Shown in pieces: positions 34,301-41,853 of a DNA stretch of 64,000 bases. A model generated the notes under the pieces. It had not been told where the DNA came from and searched no databases. It saw nothing but the letters and a program-made list of their open reading frames with translations. The position numbers and the translations under genes were made by a program. The DNA is from CAKMMH01 sp927798255 (GTDB lineage: Bacteria; Bdellovibrionota_C; UBA2361; CAKMMH01). Location of the stretch: positions 1-64,000 of the forward strand of contig JAXFOK010000037.1 of NCBI GenBank assembly GCA_034180415.1. The letters run 5' to 3'. How positions within the stretch are numbered: position 1 is the stretch's first letter; the number at the start of each line of letters is the position of its first letter.

Positions 34301-34617
34301 AATATCTTACAATCATTCTAATAAAGGAAACGTTAATTAATTCACTTTACATCAACTAGCCAATATACTTACTTTTTTGATTAAGCCACCCCTTGCGGGG
34401 TGTGACGTGGTTGTGACGTGGTGGTGATTCACGCACAACCGCATAGCCTGCACAATATTGCTTACGCAATATTGTTTGTCTATACGCCCCCATGTCGCAA
34501 AAGCTAAAGCTTTTGCTTAAGGCCCCCCTTCGGGTTTTAAAAAGCAAGTGACATTGCCTCTTTGATCTAGTCACTTCGTTCCTTATATTCAATCCCAATG
34601 GGATTATTAATCAATCT
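34301..34617. repeat. GC-rich hairpin insert inside the T3SS operon
   Basis: About 240 bases (34360-34600) are far richer in G+C than the operon. They contain several perfect small hairpins: CCCCTTGCGGGG, ACAATATTGC/GCAATATTGT and GCAAAAGCT/AGCTTTTGC, and a direct repeat TGTGACGTGGT twice. An 80-residue frame crosses it on the minus strand but looks like translated repeat. The related hairpin with cgcaaaagc/gcttttgcg recurs near 63677. Confidence 0.65.
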
Positions 34618-34791
34618 TTAATACAAAGTATCTATTACTATTTCCCTTTTTAAAAAGTCAGGAAGCTCGTTAATTTCTGATAGTATTTTTTTTATATTTA
34701 TTAGTGATGATTCATCATACATCACCTCAAAATCTTCAATTTGAAGTGCAAAAATTAACTTTGCTTGTTTAAAATACCAGATATCATTCAT
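34618..34791 (-). CDS. 57-residue ORF between sctJ and sctQ
   Basis: A short frame of 57 residues, beginning MNDIWYFKQAKLIFALQIED and ending FLKREIVIDTLY. It starts 20 bases after sctJ on the same strand, with AAAGAAGAA just upstream. It is helical and acidic, without signal peptide. The size and place fit a small T3SS chaperone or regulator, but no family motif is visible. Confidence 0.45.
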   Translation of the reverse strand: MNDIWYFKQAKLIFALQIEDFEVMYDESSLINIKKILSEINELPDFLKREIVIDTLY

Positions 34792-34811
34792 GTATTCTTC
34801 TTTTTAAAATA

Positions 34812-35669
34812 TTATTTACTAATAATAGAAACAGTTTTTATTAAATCTAATTTTTTATTATTCTTATATTTTTTAAGTAATTTTAAAGCAAAACATGCTA
34901 TCACTATGCCTATTACTACATAAACATAAATCGCATTTGAAATTAAAAAATTTACTATTTTTTTAAAAATATTTTCTTTTTGAGAAACACTTAAGACACC
35001 TGTATTAACAAAATTTTCTTTAGGATTTGTTTTACTTGTAAAAGAGTCTGCAAAATCTTGAGTTTCCTCTTTTTCACGTCTATTAATTAAATTAATCTTA
35101 GAAATTACTATTGAAACATCTTTTGGCTCAATTCCAGATGCACCACTTATAATTGATTTAATTTTATTCTCATCAAAATCTTCTGTTTCGTTTACTACCA
35201 TTAAAACGCTAGCACTAGTTTTGACATCGTCCTCATTTTTTAAGCTTAAAGCATCTGATTTTTTTATATTTAAATGTACTCTTGCATCAAAAACACCACT
35301 AAGAGTAAGAAGCGTTTTTTCAAGTTCAGAAGATAACACTCTCTCATAATAAAAATTTTTTTCTTGATTAGAACCTAACAGTGATGAAGATTCTTTAATT
35401 GTAGAAGTGTTATCTTTTAGTAATCTTTTAGAGTCTAAAAGTGAAATCGCATCAACTAAGTCTTGCTTATTAACCATTAATGTCCATTTAGAATCTGCTT
35501 GAAGCTCCTTTGAAGCTTCTATTCCTTCGCTATTTAATATCCCAATAAGTCTATTTGCTTGAATTTCACTTAAATTATGAAGAAGTGCTTCTTTGCAACT
35601 ACAAAGAAGAAGTAAAAATATAAGAAAACTTTTTTTAAAGAAATTTAAAATCTGTGCTTTATTCTTCAT
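34812..35669 (-). CDS. sctJ: T3SS inner-membrane ring lipoprotein SctJ (YscJ/FliF family)
   Basis: A 285-residue basal-body lipoprotein. The signal peptide ends in the lipobox LLCSC (Cys at about 25). The conserved ring-building motif region is visible: LSEIQANRLIGILNSEGIEA, then DLVDAISLLDSKRL, the YYERVLSSELEKTLLTLSGV segment with FDARVHLNI, and the second domain VLMVVNETEDFDENKIKSI followed by ISGASGIEPKDVSIVI. A C-terminal membrane helix (NAIYVYVVIGIVIACFAL) follows. The lipobox and size separate it from flagellar FliF. Its start lies within the end of the sigma factor gene (11-base overlap). Confidence 0.92.
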   Translation of the reverse strand: MKNKAQILNFFKKSFLIFLLLLCSCKEALLHNLSEIQANRLIGILNSEGIEASKELQADSKWTLMVNKQDLVDAISLLDSKRLLKDNTSTIKESSSLLGSNQEKNFYYERVLSSELEKTLLTLSGVFDARVHLNIKKSDALSLKNEDDVKTSASVLMVVNETEDFDENKIKSIISGASGIEPKDVSIVISKINLINRREKEETQDFADSFTSKTNPKENFVNTGVLSVSQKENIFKKIVNFLISNAIYVYVVIGIVIACFALKLLKKYKNNKKLDLIKTVSIISK

Positions 35670-36354
35670 TTTTTAGTATCTCCTTTAAATCTTCTAGTGC
35701 CTTAATGTGAATCCTTGTAAGCCACGACCTTGAATATTGTTTGTGAATATTTGAAATTTCTGCAAAAGTTTTATCGTTAAAATAATATTCTTCTATCACA
35801 AGCCTTTCTTTTTCTGGTAATTTTTTAACAGCTTTTAATATTAAATTTTTTCTTTCTTCATTTAATAATTGATTCTCTGGTGTTTTTTCGACGTCGTCAG
35901 GTATTTGATCTCCTTGTACTTCACACTTACTTAGTTTAAATACAAGAGCGCCTTTTGATACCAAATCAAAGACTTTCGCGATTTTTTCATCTTTTTTGTC
36001 TTGCTCATCAATACTTAAAATATTTTCTTCTATATCAGCAACACCTTGATAAGCTTTTGCAAGTTGAGAATATCTATTTGAATCTGCTGTTTCTTTTCTA
36101 AAAGAATCAATTATTGCACCTTTAATTCTAAAAAATGCATAATTTTTAAATGGTGCACTGTCTTTACTCCTTTTATATTTTGTTGCAGCCTCTATCAAAC
36201 CAACATAAGCAGCAGACTTAGCATCTTCTATACTATCCTTATTTAATCTATAAATTTTTGCGACATGATATACTACTGTATGCGCAAAATCTAAATACTT
36301 CTCGACTAAGTCATTTGTAGACATGTCGTTTGTAGACATTGTTTCGTTAGACAT
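35659..36354 (-). CDS. Sigma-70 family factor (FliA-like) leading the T3SS operon
   Basis: A 231-residue alternative sigma factor. Region 2 is visible as LNKDSIEDAKSAAYVGLIEA and YKRSKDSAPFKNYAFFRIKG followed by AIIDSFRK, the pattern of group 3 (sigma-28-like) factors. Region 4 reads ILKAVKKLPEKERLVIEEYY, then FNDKTFAEISNIHKQYSRSW and IHIKALEDLKEIL. The N-terminus has the repeat MSTNDMSTND. It overlaps sctJ by 11 bases and is the first gene of the T3SS operon, so it is likely its dedicated regulator, or the motility sigma factor linked to secretion. A broken sigma-like gene lies next to it, on the other strand. Confidence 0.85.
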   Translation of the reverse strand: MSNETMSTNDMSTNDLVEKYLDFAHTVVYHVAKIYRLNKDSIEDAKSAAYVGLIEAATKYKRSKDSAPFKNYAFFRIKGAIIDSFRKETADSNRYSQLAKAYQGVADIEENILSIDEQDKKDEKIAKVFDLVSKGALVFKLSKCEVQGDQIPDDVEKTPENQLLNEERKNLILKAVKKLPEKERLVIEEYYFNDKTFAEISNIHKQYSRSWLTRIHIKALEDLKEILKNEE

Positions 36355-36573
36355 ATTATCTCTTAAATATATTTAAAAGTTCACTATTTACTCTCTTTTT
36401 GAAACCTTAAATATTAAAAAATTAAGATTTCAATCTCCTTTCAAAAAATTAATCGAAAATTTAATTTAAAAGTTGCTTAAAAATTAAAAATTTTTAAACT
36501 TCTAATAAAATAAATTAGTTATATTAATAATACTGTGCTACAAAGAATATTGTCCACACTTTTATTATCATAA
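36355..36573. other. Divergent AT-rich spacer
   Basis: This spacer lies upstream of the T3SS sigma factor. It is nearly all A/T and I see no clear promoter of the sigma-54 or sigma-28 type in it. Confidence 0.4.
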
Positions 36574-37878
36574 AAACTTCTTCTTATAAGGTATATATAT
36601 AAGAAATTTTTTATTAATTTTAAAAATTATATAGAATTATTAGTTCGGAAAAAATATTTAATACGTATAATAGACTATAAGTTAATAAGTAATTATAAAG
36701 ATTTTGACATTAATGATCATAAATTTTACGACAGCAAAAGAGCTAAAAACTTTGAATTAGCTAAGGATCTATTTTCTAATGACTCCTCTAACCAAGAAAG
36801 AATTTTTGATAATAATACTAAGTTTATAATCGATTATCAAACAAGCATCTCTAAATTAAATAAATTATTATTTGACTCTAAATTACCTGAGGTAAAAACT
36901 GCAATAAAAAATGCTTTTGGTCAATTATCAGTACATAAAATATTTCAAACAGGACAAAGACGCTTTAAGCATTTACTAAATCTTCAAAAACAAATTTTAG
37001 AAACACCAATTGACACGATTAATACATTATCCCCTCAACTTAATGAAAATATGTTATTTCATTCATTTTATATTTAAGTTATTAAAAATTTACATTCAAT
37101 TACTGATAATGATGGCATTAATGTTTAATAAATCTCGAAACATGATAAGTATACATAGTGTTAAATTTATTTCTAAGTTAAGTGTAGCAACTCAAATTAA
37201 AAATTTAGACTTATTTACGCAAGACAGTCGCATGTATGAATTACAAGAAGCTTCCCTTGAAAAATATAATATTACTTTTGATATATTAGAATATCATTTA
37301 AAGTCTATTCTTAAGAATTTTCCAAAAGTTTATCAAGATATATTTATTTCTTGTTTTGGATTCTTTAATAATCAGCCATTAACTCTTAAAGAAATTTCTA
37401 AAAAATACAATGTCACTATGAAAAACATATATTTAATTGAATGAACATTACAGATAAATTATCTAAATCAGTTCCTTGGAAAATGCTTTTTGCGTTTTTT
37501 AAAGATAAATATAAAAAAATGAATAGGAAAATTTCACAAGACAATATTTTTGAAGAGAGCCTATTAATTTTACCGATTCTTCCAAATAAAAAAAGAAATT
37601 TATTATTTTACCAATCAGCATCATTTGATGATAGGGTGCCTTCATTACAAAAAGTTTCAGATATTATAAATACAAAGTATTATTTATTAGCAAAAAAAAT
37701 TAGGCGTGTATCACATATACTACAGGTATTTTTGGACGAGAAAGCGAATTTACAAGAATCATTTCCTAAAAAATTTGTAATTTTTAAAGTTAAAGACCGC
37801 GAAAAAGAAGCAAGAGATACAATTTATAGCATCGAAAAAAATTTATTAAAAAAAACACGACATATCAGCTATCAGTAA
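36574..37878 (+). pseudogene. Broken sigma-70-like gene in three frames
   Basis: Three consecutive open stretches look like parts of a single gene. Part 1 (36574 to a TAA at 37076-37078) has no ATG start but is clearly coding-like (KFYDSKRAKNFELAKDLFSN, HKIFQTGQRRFKHLLNLQKQ). Part 2 (ORF 37010-37444) ends in a sigma region 4-like stretch, FFNNQPLTLKEISKKYNVTM followed by KNIYLIE. Part 3 (37441-37878) overlaps it as ATGA and has a similar HTH-like stretch, RVPSLQKVSDIINTKYYLLA. Stops and frame changes between parts 1 and 2 suggest a decaying gene. Parts 2 and 3 might still be two small translated proteins. It is divergent from the T3SS operon. Confidence 0.55.
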
Positions 37879-38086
37879 ATCGACGCTCGGCAAAGCAGGT
37901 TGCTAAGAATTAGTACCTGTTTTTAGGTAGCCAAAGCTAGTAGCTGATGGCTAATTAACAATACTAGCTACTAGACATCAGACTTCATTTTAATTTAAAG
38001 AATATCATTTTAAATTATAGATATTTATTATATAATTTAAATTGTATATATTTTTGTAGCATTGTTATTAATTTTTAAGGAATATT

Positions 38087-39763
38087 ATGGAAGAAGCCCC
38101 AAAGAAAGTTTCAAATTTTATAAAAGATATTGTTGAAGATGATTTAAAGACTCGAAAGCATACTAAAATTATCACAAGATTTCCACCAGAGCCAAATGGA
38201 TACCTTCATTTAGGACACGCAAAATCAATTTGCTTAAATTTTGGTCTTGCCAAAACTTATGGCGGAGAATGCAATTTAAGATTTGATGACACCAACCCTT
38301 CAAAAGAAGACATGGAATATATTGATTCTATTCAAGAAGATATTAAGTGGCTTGGTTTTACTCCAACAAGAATTTGCTATGCGTCAGATTATTACGATCA
38401 GCTTTACGCTTGGGCAGAAGAGTTAATTCAAAAAGGACTAGCGTATGTTTGTAGTTTAAATACTGATGAAATAAGAGATTATAGAGGTACTCTTACGACC
38501 GCTGGGAAAAATAGCCCAGATAGAGATAGAAGCATAGAGGAAAATTTAGATTTATTTAGAAGAATGAAAAATGGCGAATTTAAAGACGGAGAATACACTC
38601 TAAGAGCAAAAATTGATATGGCTTCTCCTAATATGAATTTTAGAGACCCAGCAATTTATAGAATTAAGCATGAAAGCCACCCAAGAACAGGGGATAAGTG
38701 GTGTATTTACCCGATGTATGATTTTGCGCACGGCGAATCTGACGCTATTGAGCATATTACACACTCAATATGTACTCTTGAATTTGAAGACCACAGACCA
38801 CTTTATAATTGGTTTGTTGAACATTTAAGCGTTCCATCAAAGCCCAGACAAATTGAGTTTGCAAGATTAAATTTAACTTATACTGTGATGAGTAAAAGAT
38901 ATCTTTTATCACTTGTAAAAGATGGCACTGTTTCTGGTTGGGACGACCCAAGAATGCCAACAATTTGCGGTATAAGAAGAAGAGGATATCCAGCAAAAGC
39001 ACTAAGAAATTTTTGTGAGCTTATAGGAGTTTCAAAGGCTGACAGCATAGTTGATTATAGTCTTTTAGAGCACTGTGTAAGAGATGTATTAAATAAAGAG
39101 GCTCAAAGGCGTATGGCTGTTCTTGACCCAATAAAACTTATTATTGAAAATTACCCTGAAGATAAAGAAGAAGATATTGTTTGTGAAAATAACACAGAAG
39201 CAGAGGTTGACGCTGGAACTAGGACTGTAAAATTTACAAAAGAGCTTTATATTGAAAGAGAAGACTTTGAAGAAAATCCTCCAAAGAAATGGTTTAGAAT
39301 GGCAATAGGACAAGAGGTAAGATTAAAACATAGCTACTATGTAACTTGCAAAGAAGTAGTGAAAGATGAAAATGGAAATATTACCGCTTTAATTTGTACA
39401 TATGACCCAGAAACTAAAGGTGGAACTTCACCTGATGGTAGAAAAGTTAAAGGTACAATTCATTGGGTTTCTTGTAAGTATGCAGTAAATGGTACAGTAA
39501 ATTTATATGAACATTTATTTACAAAAGCAAATCCATATGACGCGGAAGAAGGAAAAACTTTTAAAGATTATTTTAACAACAACTCTCTTACAGTTTTAAA
39601 GAATGTAAAACTTGAAGAAAACTTATTAGACGCCAAACCTTTAGATACTTTCCAATTTTTAAGAAAAGGATATTACACACTTGATAAAGATTCAACAAAA
39701 GATAATTTAATATTTAATAGGACAGTGTCTTTAAAAGATTCTTGGGAAAAAGAAAAGAAATAG
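38087..39763 (+). CDS. glnS: Glutaminyl-tRNA synthetase
   Basis: Class I synthetase that charges tRNA-Gln directly. The 558-residue length is standard. The HIGH-like motif is in RFPPEPNGYLHLGHAKSICL and the KMSKS-like motif in VMSKRYLLSLV. Also seen: LRFDDTNPSKEDMEYIDSIQ and the GlnRS segment WDDPRMPTICGIRRRGYPAK. The C-terminal anticodon-binding beta-barrels are complete (HWVSCKYAVNGTVNLYEHLF). Presence of GlnRS means the organism need not use the GatCAB route for Gln-tRNA. The start has AAGGA spaced eight bases upstream. It stands alone. Confidence 0.97.
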   Translation: MEEAPKKVSNFIKDIVEDDLKTRKHTKIITRFPPEPNGYLHLGHAKSICLNFGLAKTYGGECNLRFDDTNPSKEDMEYIDSIQEDIKWLGFTPTRICYASDYYDQLYAWAEELIQKGLAYVCSLNTDEIRDYRGTLTTAGKNSPDRDRSIEENLDLFRRMKNGEFKDGEYTLRAKIDMASPNMNFRDPAIYRIKHESHPRTGDKWCIYPMYDFAHGESDAIEHITHSICTLEFEDHRPLYNWFVEHLSVPSKPRQIEFARLNLTYTVMSKRYLLSLVKDGTVSGWDDPRMPTICGIRRRGYPAKALRNFCELIGVSKADSIVDYSLLEHCVRDVLNKEAQRRMAVLDPIKLIIENYPEDKEEDIVCENNTEAEVDAGTRTVKFTKELYIEREDFEENPPKKWFRMAIGQEVRLKHSYYVTCKEVVKDENGNITALICTYDPETKGGTSPDGRKVKGTIHWVSCKYAVNGTVNLYEHLFTKANPYDAEEGKTFKDYFNNNSLTVLKNVKLEENLLDAKPLDTFQFLRKGYYTLDKDSTKDNLIFNRTVSLKDSWEKEKK

Positions 39764-39996
39764 TTAATGTTTAGCAAAAATCTGGTTTTAGATAGCAAAA
39801 TTTAATTATCAGCTATCTAAAGCCAGAAAACTAATAACTGATTCCCTCCCCTAGCACCTAGCTTTTAAGATTCTATAAACCTTAATAATAATTTAATAAA
39901 AAAATTTTCACTTTTTTAAATCAATATATTGACTTTTCGTTTCTATATGCTAATATTTAAACATCGTTTGACTTGAAGCAGTCAACGATACTCCTT
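39764..39996. other. Spacer between glnS and the structured array
   Basis: Degenerate words (gctatctaaagcc, taactgattcc) to about 39865, then AT-rich sequence. A hairpin TTTGACT-tgaagc-AGTCAA near 39966-39984 directly precedes the first structured unit. Confidence 0.4.
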
Positions 39997-40000
39997 GTAT

Positions 40001-40214
40001 TGCGGCGAATGCTTTTTTATAGGCATTAAAGGAATGTTTCCCCATAACAGGCGTCATTAAACAGACGTCATTAAAAAGGGGATCCTTTTGGGTGAAGTAA
40101 TGGTTGTAGGCTAAGGTGTCTTGAATAGACATCTAACAGCTGACTGCAATCTAGCTATACGTAGTTTAGGGAAAAAGTGGGGCCTTTCCCTCATAGCGCG
40201 CTTTACCCCGCCGC
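40001..40214. ncRNA. Four-way-junction element, unit 1
   Basis: P1 GCGGCG/CGCCGC (40001-40006 with 40209-40214, extended by TATT/AATA outside). P2 AATGC/GCATT (40007-40011, 40022-40026). P3 AAAGGA/TCCTTT (40027, 40083) with inner CCCC/GGGG. P4 GGGTGAAG/CTTTACCC (40090-40097, 40201-40208). The word TTGGG stands at the start of P4. Helices follow each other with almost no unpaired bases. The strand is not known, and it may act as RNA or as folded DNA. Confidence 0.6.
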
Positions 40215-40240
40215 AATATGTATTAGAACAAACTAGGTTC

Positions 40241-40368
40241 GCGGTGAACGCTACAAACGTGCGTGGCGTTAGAGACTACCCCCTCCTCCTCGGTCTCATC
40301 AGGAGGGTTCCCTCGGGTCTCTTGGGCTAGTGAGGGTTTTATACGTCTTCCCTCGCTAGCCCCACCGC
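40241..40368. ncRNA. Four-way-junction element, unit 2
   Basis: P1 GCGGTG/CACCGC (40241-40246 with 40363-40368). P2 AACGC/GCGTT (40247-40251, 40266-40270). P3 AGAGAC/GTCTCT (40271-40276, 40317-40322) with inner CCCTCCT/AGGAGGG. P4 is 13 bp with one G-T mismatch position, GGGCTAGTGAGGG/CCCTCGCTAGCCC (40324-40336, 40350-40362). It is the most regular unit: a cloverleaf with all four helices nearly abutting. Confidence 0.65.
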
Positions 40369-40615
40369 AGAACTAATTTAGTATAATGGTTGTCAGTCGT
40401 GTTTTTTCTTGTTATTGTAAAGGTTGTCTGTCAAAAAGTGACAAGATTTAAAAGATTTTCTACTCAACATCTTTTCCTTATGAATAATCTGTTGGTAGAT
40501 ATCTTTTAACATCCTCCTTATCTCGTTTACCTATTTCATGTCTTTATTTTTTTAATATCAAAGCTTAGTAATTTTTAAATTATTTAATAAAATTCAATCC
40601 TTTATTTTATGTATT

Positions 40616-40773
40616 GCGGTGAACGCATAAAAAAGCGTTAGAGGCACAGTTCGTTAAGTTGCCTTTTGGGATAGAGAAAGCAATCAAGCTAAGGTTTTTC
40701 ATAACCTCCTCATTTGCTAGTGGCTACCTTACTTGCTTGTCCTTTTCTTTCCAAGCAAGGCTATCCCCATCGC
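40616..40773. ncRNA. Four-way-junction element, unit 3
   Basis: P1 GCGGTG/CATCGC (40616-40621 with 40768-40773, extended by TATT/AATA as in unit 1). P2 AACGC/GCGTT (40622-40626, 40635-40639). P3 AGGCA/TGCCT (40642-40646, 40660-40664). P4 GGGATAG/CTATCCC (40668-40674, 40761-40767), with further pairs inside such as CTTGCTTG/CAAGCAAG. TTGGG is again at the start of P4. Confidence 0.6.
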
Positions 40774-40803
40774 AATATTATAAAATAAAAAAAATCCGTT
40801 TTC

Positions 40804-40979
40804 GCGGTGAACGCTACGAAGCGTTAGAGACTTCTCCTCTTTGCATCCTGAGGAGTTCGCGAAAGTCTCTGCAAAAGTCTCAGCGAAAGTCTCCGCGATA
40901 GTCTCTTGGGTTACTGACCTTGCGATGTTGGATCCACTTCTATCTAAAGGAAAGTTGCAACACACACTAACCCCACCGC
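40804..40979. ncRNA. Four-way-junction element, unit 4
   Basis: P1 GCGGTG/CACCGC (40804-40809 with 40974-40979). P2 AACGC/GCGTT (40810-40814, 40821-40825), a tight hairpin with a 6-base loop. P3 AGAGACT/AGTCTCT (40826-40832, 40864-40870) with inner CTCCTC/GAGGAG. A 12-base tandem repeat (40859-40906) is inserted before TTGGG. P4 GGGTTA/TAACCC (40908-40913, 40968-40973). Confidence 0.6.
40859..40906 (+). repeat. 12-base tandem repeat, four units
   Basis: GCGAAAGTCTCT, GCAAAAGTCTCA, GCGAAAGTCTCC and GCGATAGTCTCT follow one another. Each unit repeats the 3-prime strand of helix P3 (AGTCTC), so it offers alternative partners for AGAGACT at 40826. Likely an expansion by slippage. Confidence 0.85.
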
Positions 40980-41374
40980 CTAAACGGTTATATGATATTT
41001 AATGATGGTTTTTGATCATGTTTTCATTGTTTTTGTGATGGTTATTCGCAAGACATGATTTGAAAGATTTACGATGAAACTTACTTTGATTATCAAAGTC
41101 TGTATTTAAGTAATCTTTTAAATCTCCCCTTTTTTAAAAGTTCCTGTCTTTTTACTCCTTTATTATATTCTTAACTATATTTTTGCAGGAAATTCAATCT
41201 ATTATTTATAATTCACAAAATACATGGAAACTATTTTATTTTTTAAAATCCTTATCTTTAAAATCTTTAACTAAAATCTTTAATGGGCTTAGTACTTCTA
41301 CTTTTTCCAATCCTCTTTTCGTATAATAATAAAAAAGATTAGTATAAAAAACAGAGATCAAAACGTAAAAACTC

Positions 41375-41818
41375 TTACTCTAATTCATTTAGTTCATTTG
41401 CAAACTCATTGATATCTGAAAACTCTCTATAAACTGAAACAAATCTTATATAGGCAACTTTATCTAATTTTTTAAGCTCATGCATCACAATATTTCCAAT
41501 CTCTGCACTTGGAACTTCTTTTGAAAAATTTGCATAGAGTGCATTCTCAACTCTATCTATCATTTGATCTATATCTTCTGCGCTTACTGGTCTTTTTCTA
41601 CATGCAATCAATATTCCAGATTTTAGTTTATCTCTATCAAAAACTTCTCTTCTTAAATCTTTTTTAACAACCATTGGGAGTGTAAGCTCAATTTTTTCAT
41701 AAGTAGTAAATCGAAACTCACAATCTTGACATACTCGTCTTCTTCTAATAGCGTCATCGCCATCACTTCTTGAATCAATAACCGATAATCTTTCAGAGCC
41801 ACATTTAAAACATTTCAT
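41375..41818 (-). CDS. nrdR: Transcriptional repressor NrdR
   Basis: Zinc-ribbon and ATP-cone repressor of ribonucleotide reductase genes. The 147-residue length is typical. The zinc ribbon reads MKCFKCGSERLSVIDSR and RVCQDCEFRFTTYEKIE, with four cysteines. The ATP-cone follows: VVKKDLRREVFDRDKLKSGI and RPVSAEDIDQMIDRVE. It is 35 bases downstream of glyA in an acpP-glyA-nrdR run; glyA-nrdR linkage is common in proteobacteria. No NrdR box was identified in the window. Confidence 0.96.
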   Translation of the reverse strand: MKCFKCGSERLSVIDSRSDGDDAIRRRRVCQDCEFRFTTYEKIELTLPMVVKKDLRREVFDRDKLKSGILIACRKRPVSAEDIDQMIDRVENALYANFSKEVPSAEIGNIVMHELKKLDKVAYIRFVSVYREFSDINEFANELNELE

Positions 41819-41853
41819 AATGCTCTTTATTAAAATCTTTCCTAATAAGTTTT

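Larger units (their letters stand above)
39997..41210. repeat. Diverged tandem duplication (about 600 bp period) of a structured array
   Basis: Two copies of a compound unit: copy A 39997-40610 and copy B 40612-41210. Each holds two four-way-junction elements (40001/40241 and 40616/40804), then a related tail (40388-40462 and 41006-41074, both ending in a word like TGAAAGATTT or TTAAAAGATTT) and the word AATTCAATC (40591 and 41191, exactly 600 bases apart). Loops and sizes differ but the stems are kept. The frames inside (for example 40121-40330, 40659-40901, 40729-40965) I regard as chance. Confidence 0.75.

Noticed and set aside
34356..34598. 80-residue minus-strand frame inside the T3SS operon
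   Set aside because: It translates a hairpin-rich insert. Similar repeat-derived frames are common in repeat-laden genomes; I do not take it as a gene.
37868..37896. Possible sigma-54 promoter CGGCAAAGCAGGTTGCT
   Set aside because: The GG and GC elements are 11 bases apart in place of 10, and the stretch belongs to a degenerate repeat spacer.
40121..40965. Three frames of 69-80 residues in the four-way-junction array
   Set aside because: They cross paired stems; the four units keep stems, not reading frames, so coding is unlikely.
40001..40979. Integron attC sites, tmRNA or RNase P RNA as explanation of the structured units
   Set aside because: They lack the attC core sites, the tmRNA tRNA-like ends and tag frame, and the conserved RNase P sequence blocks.
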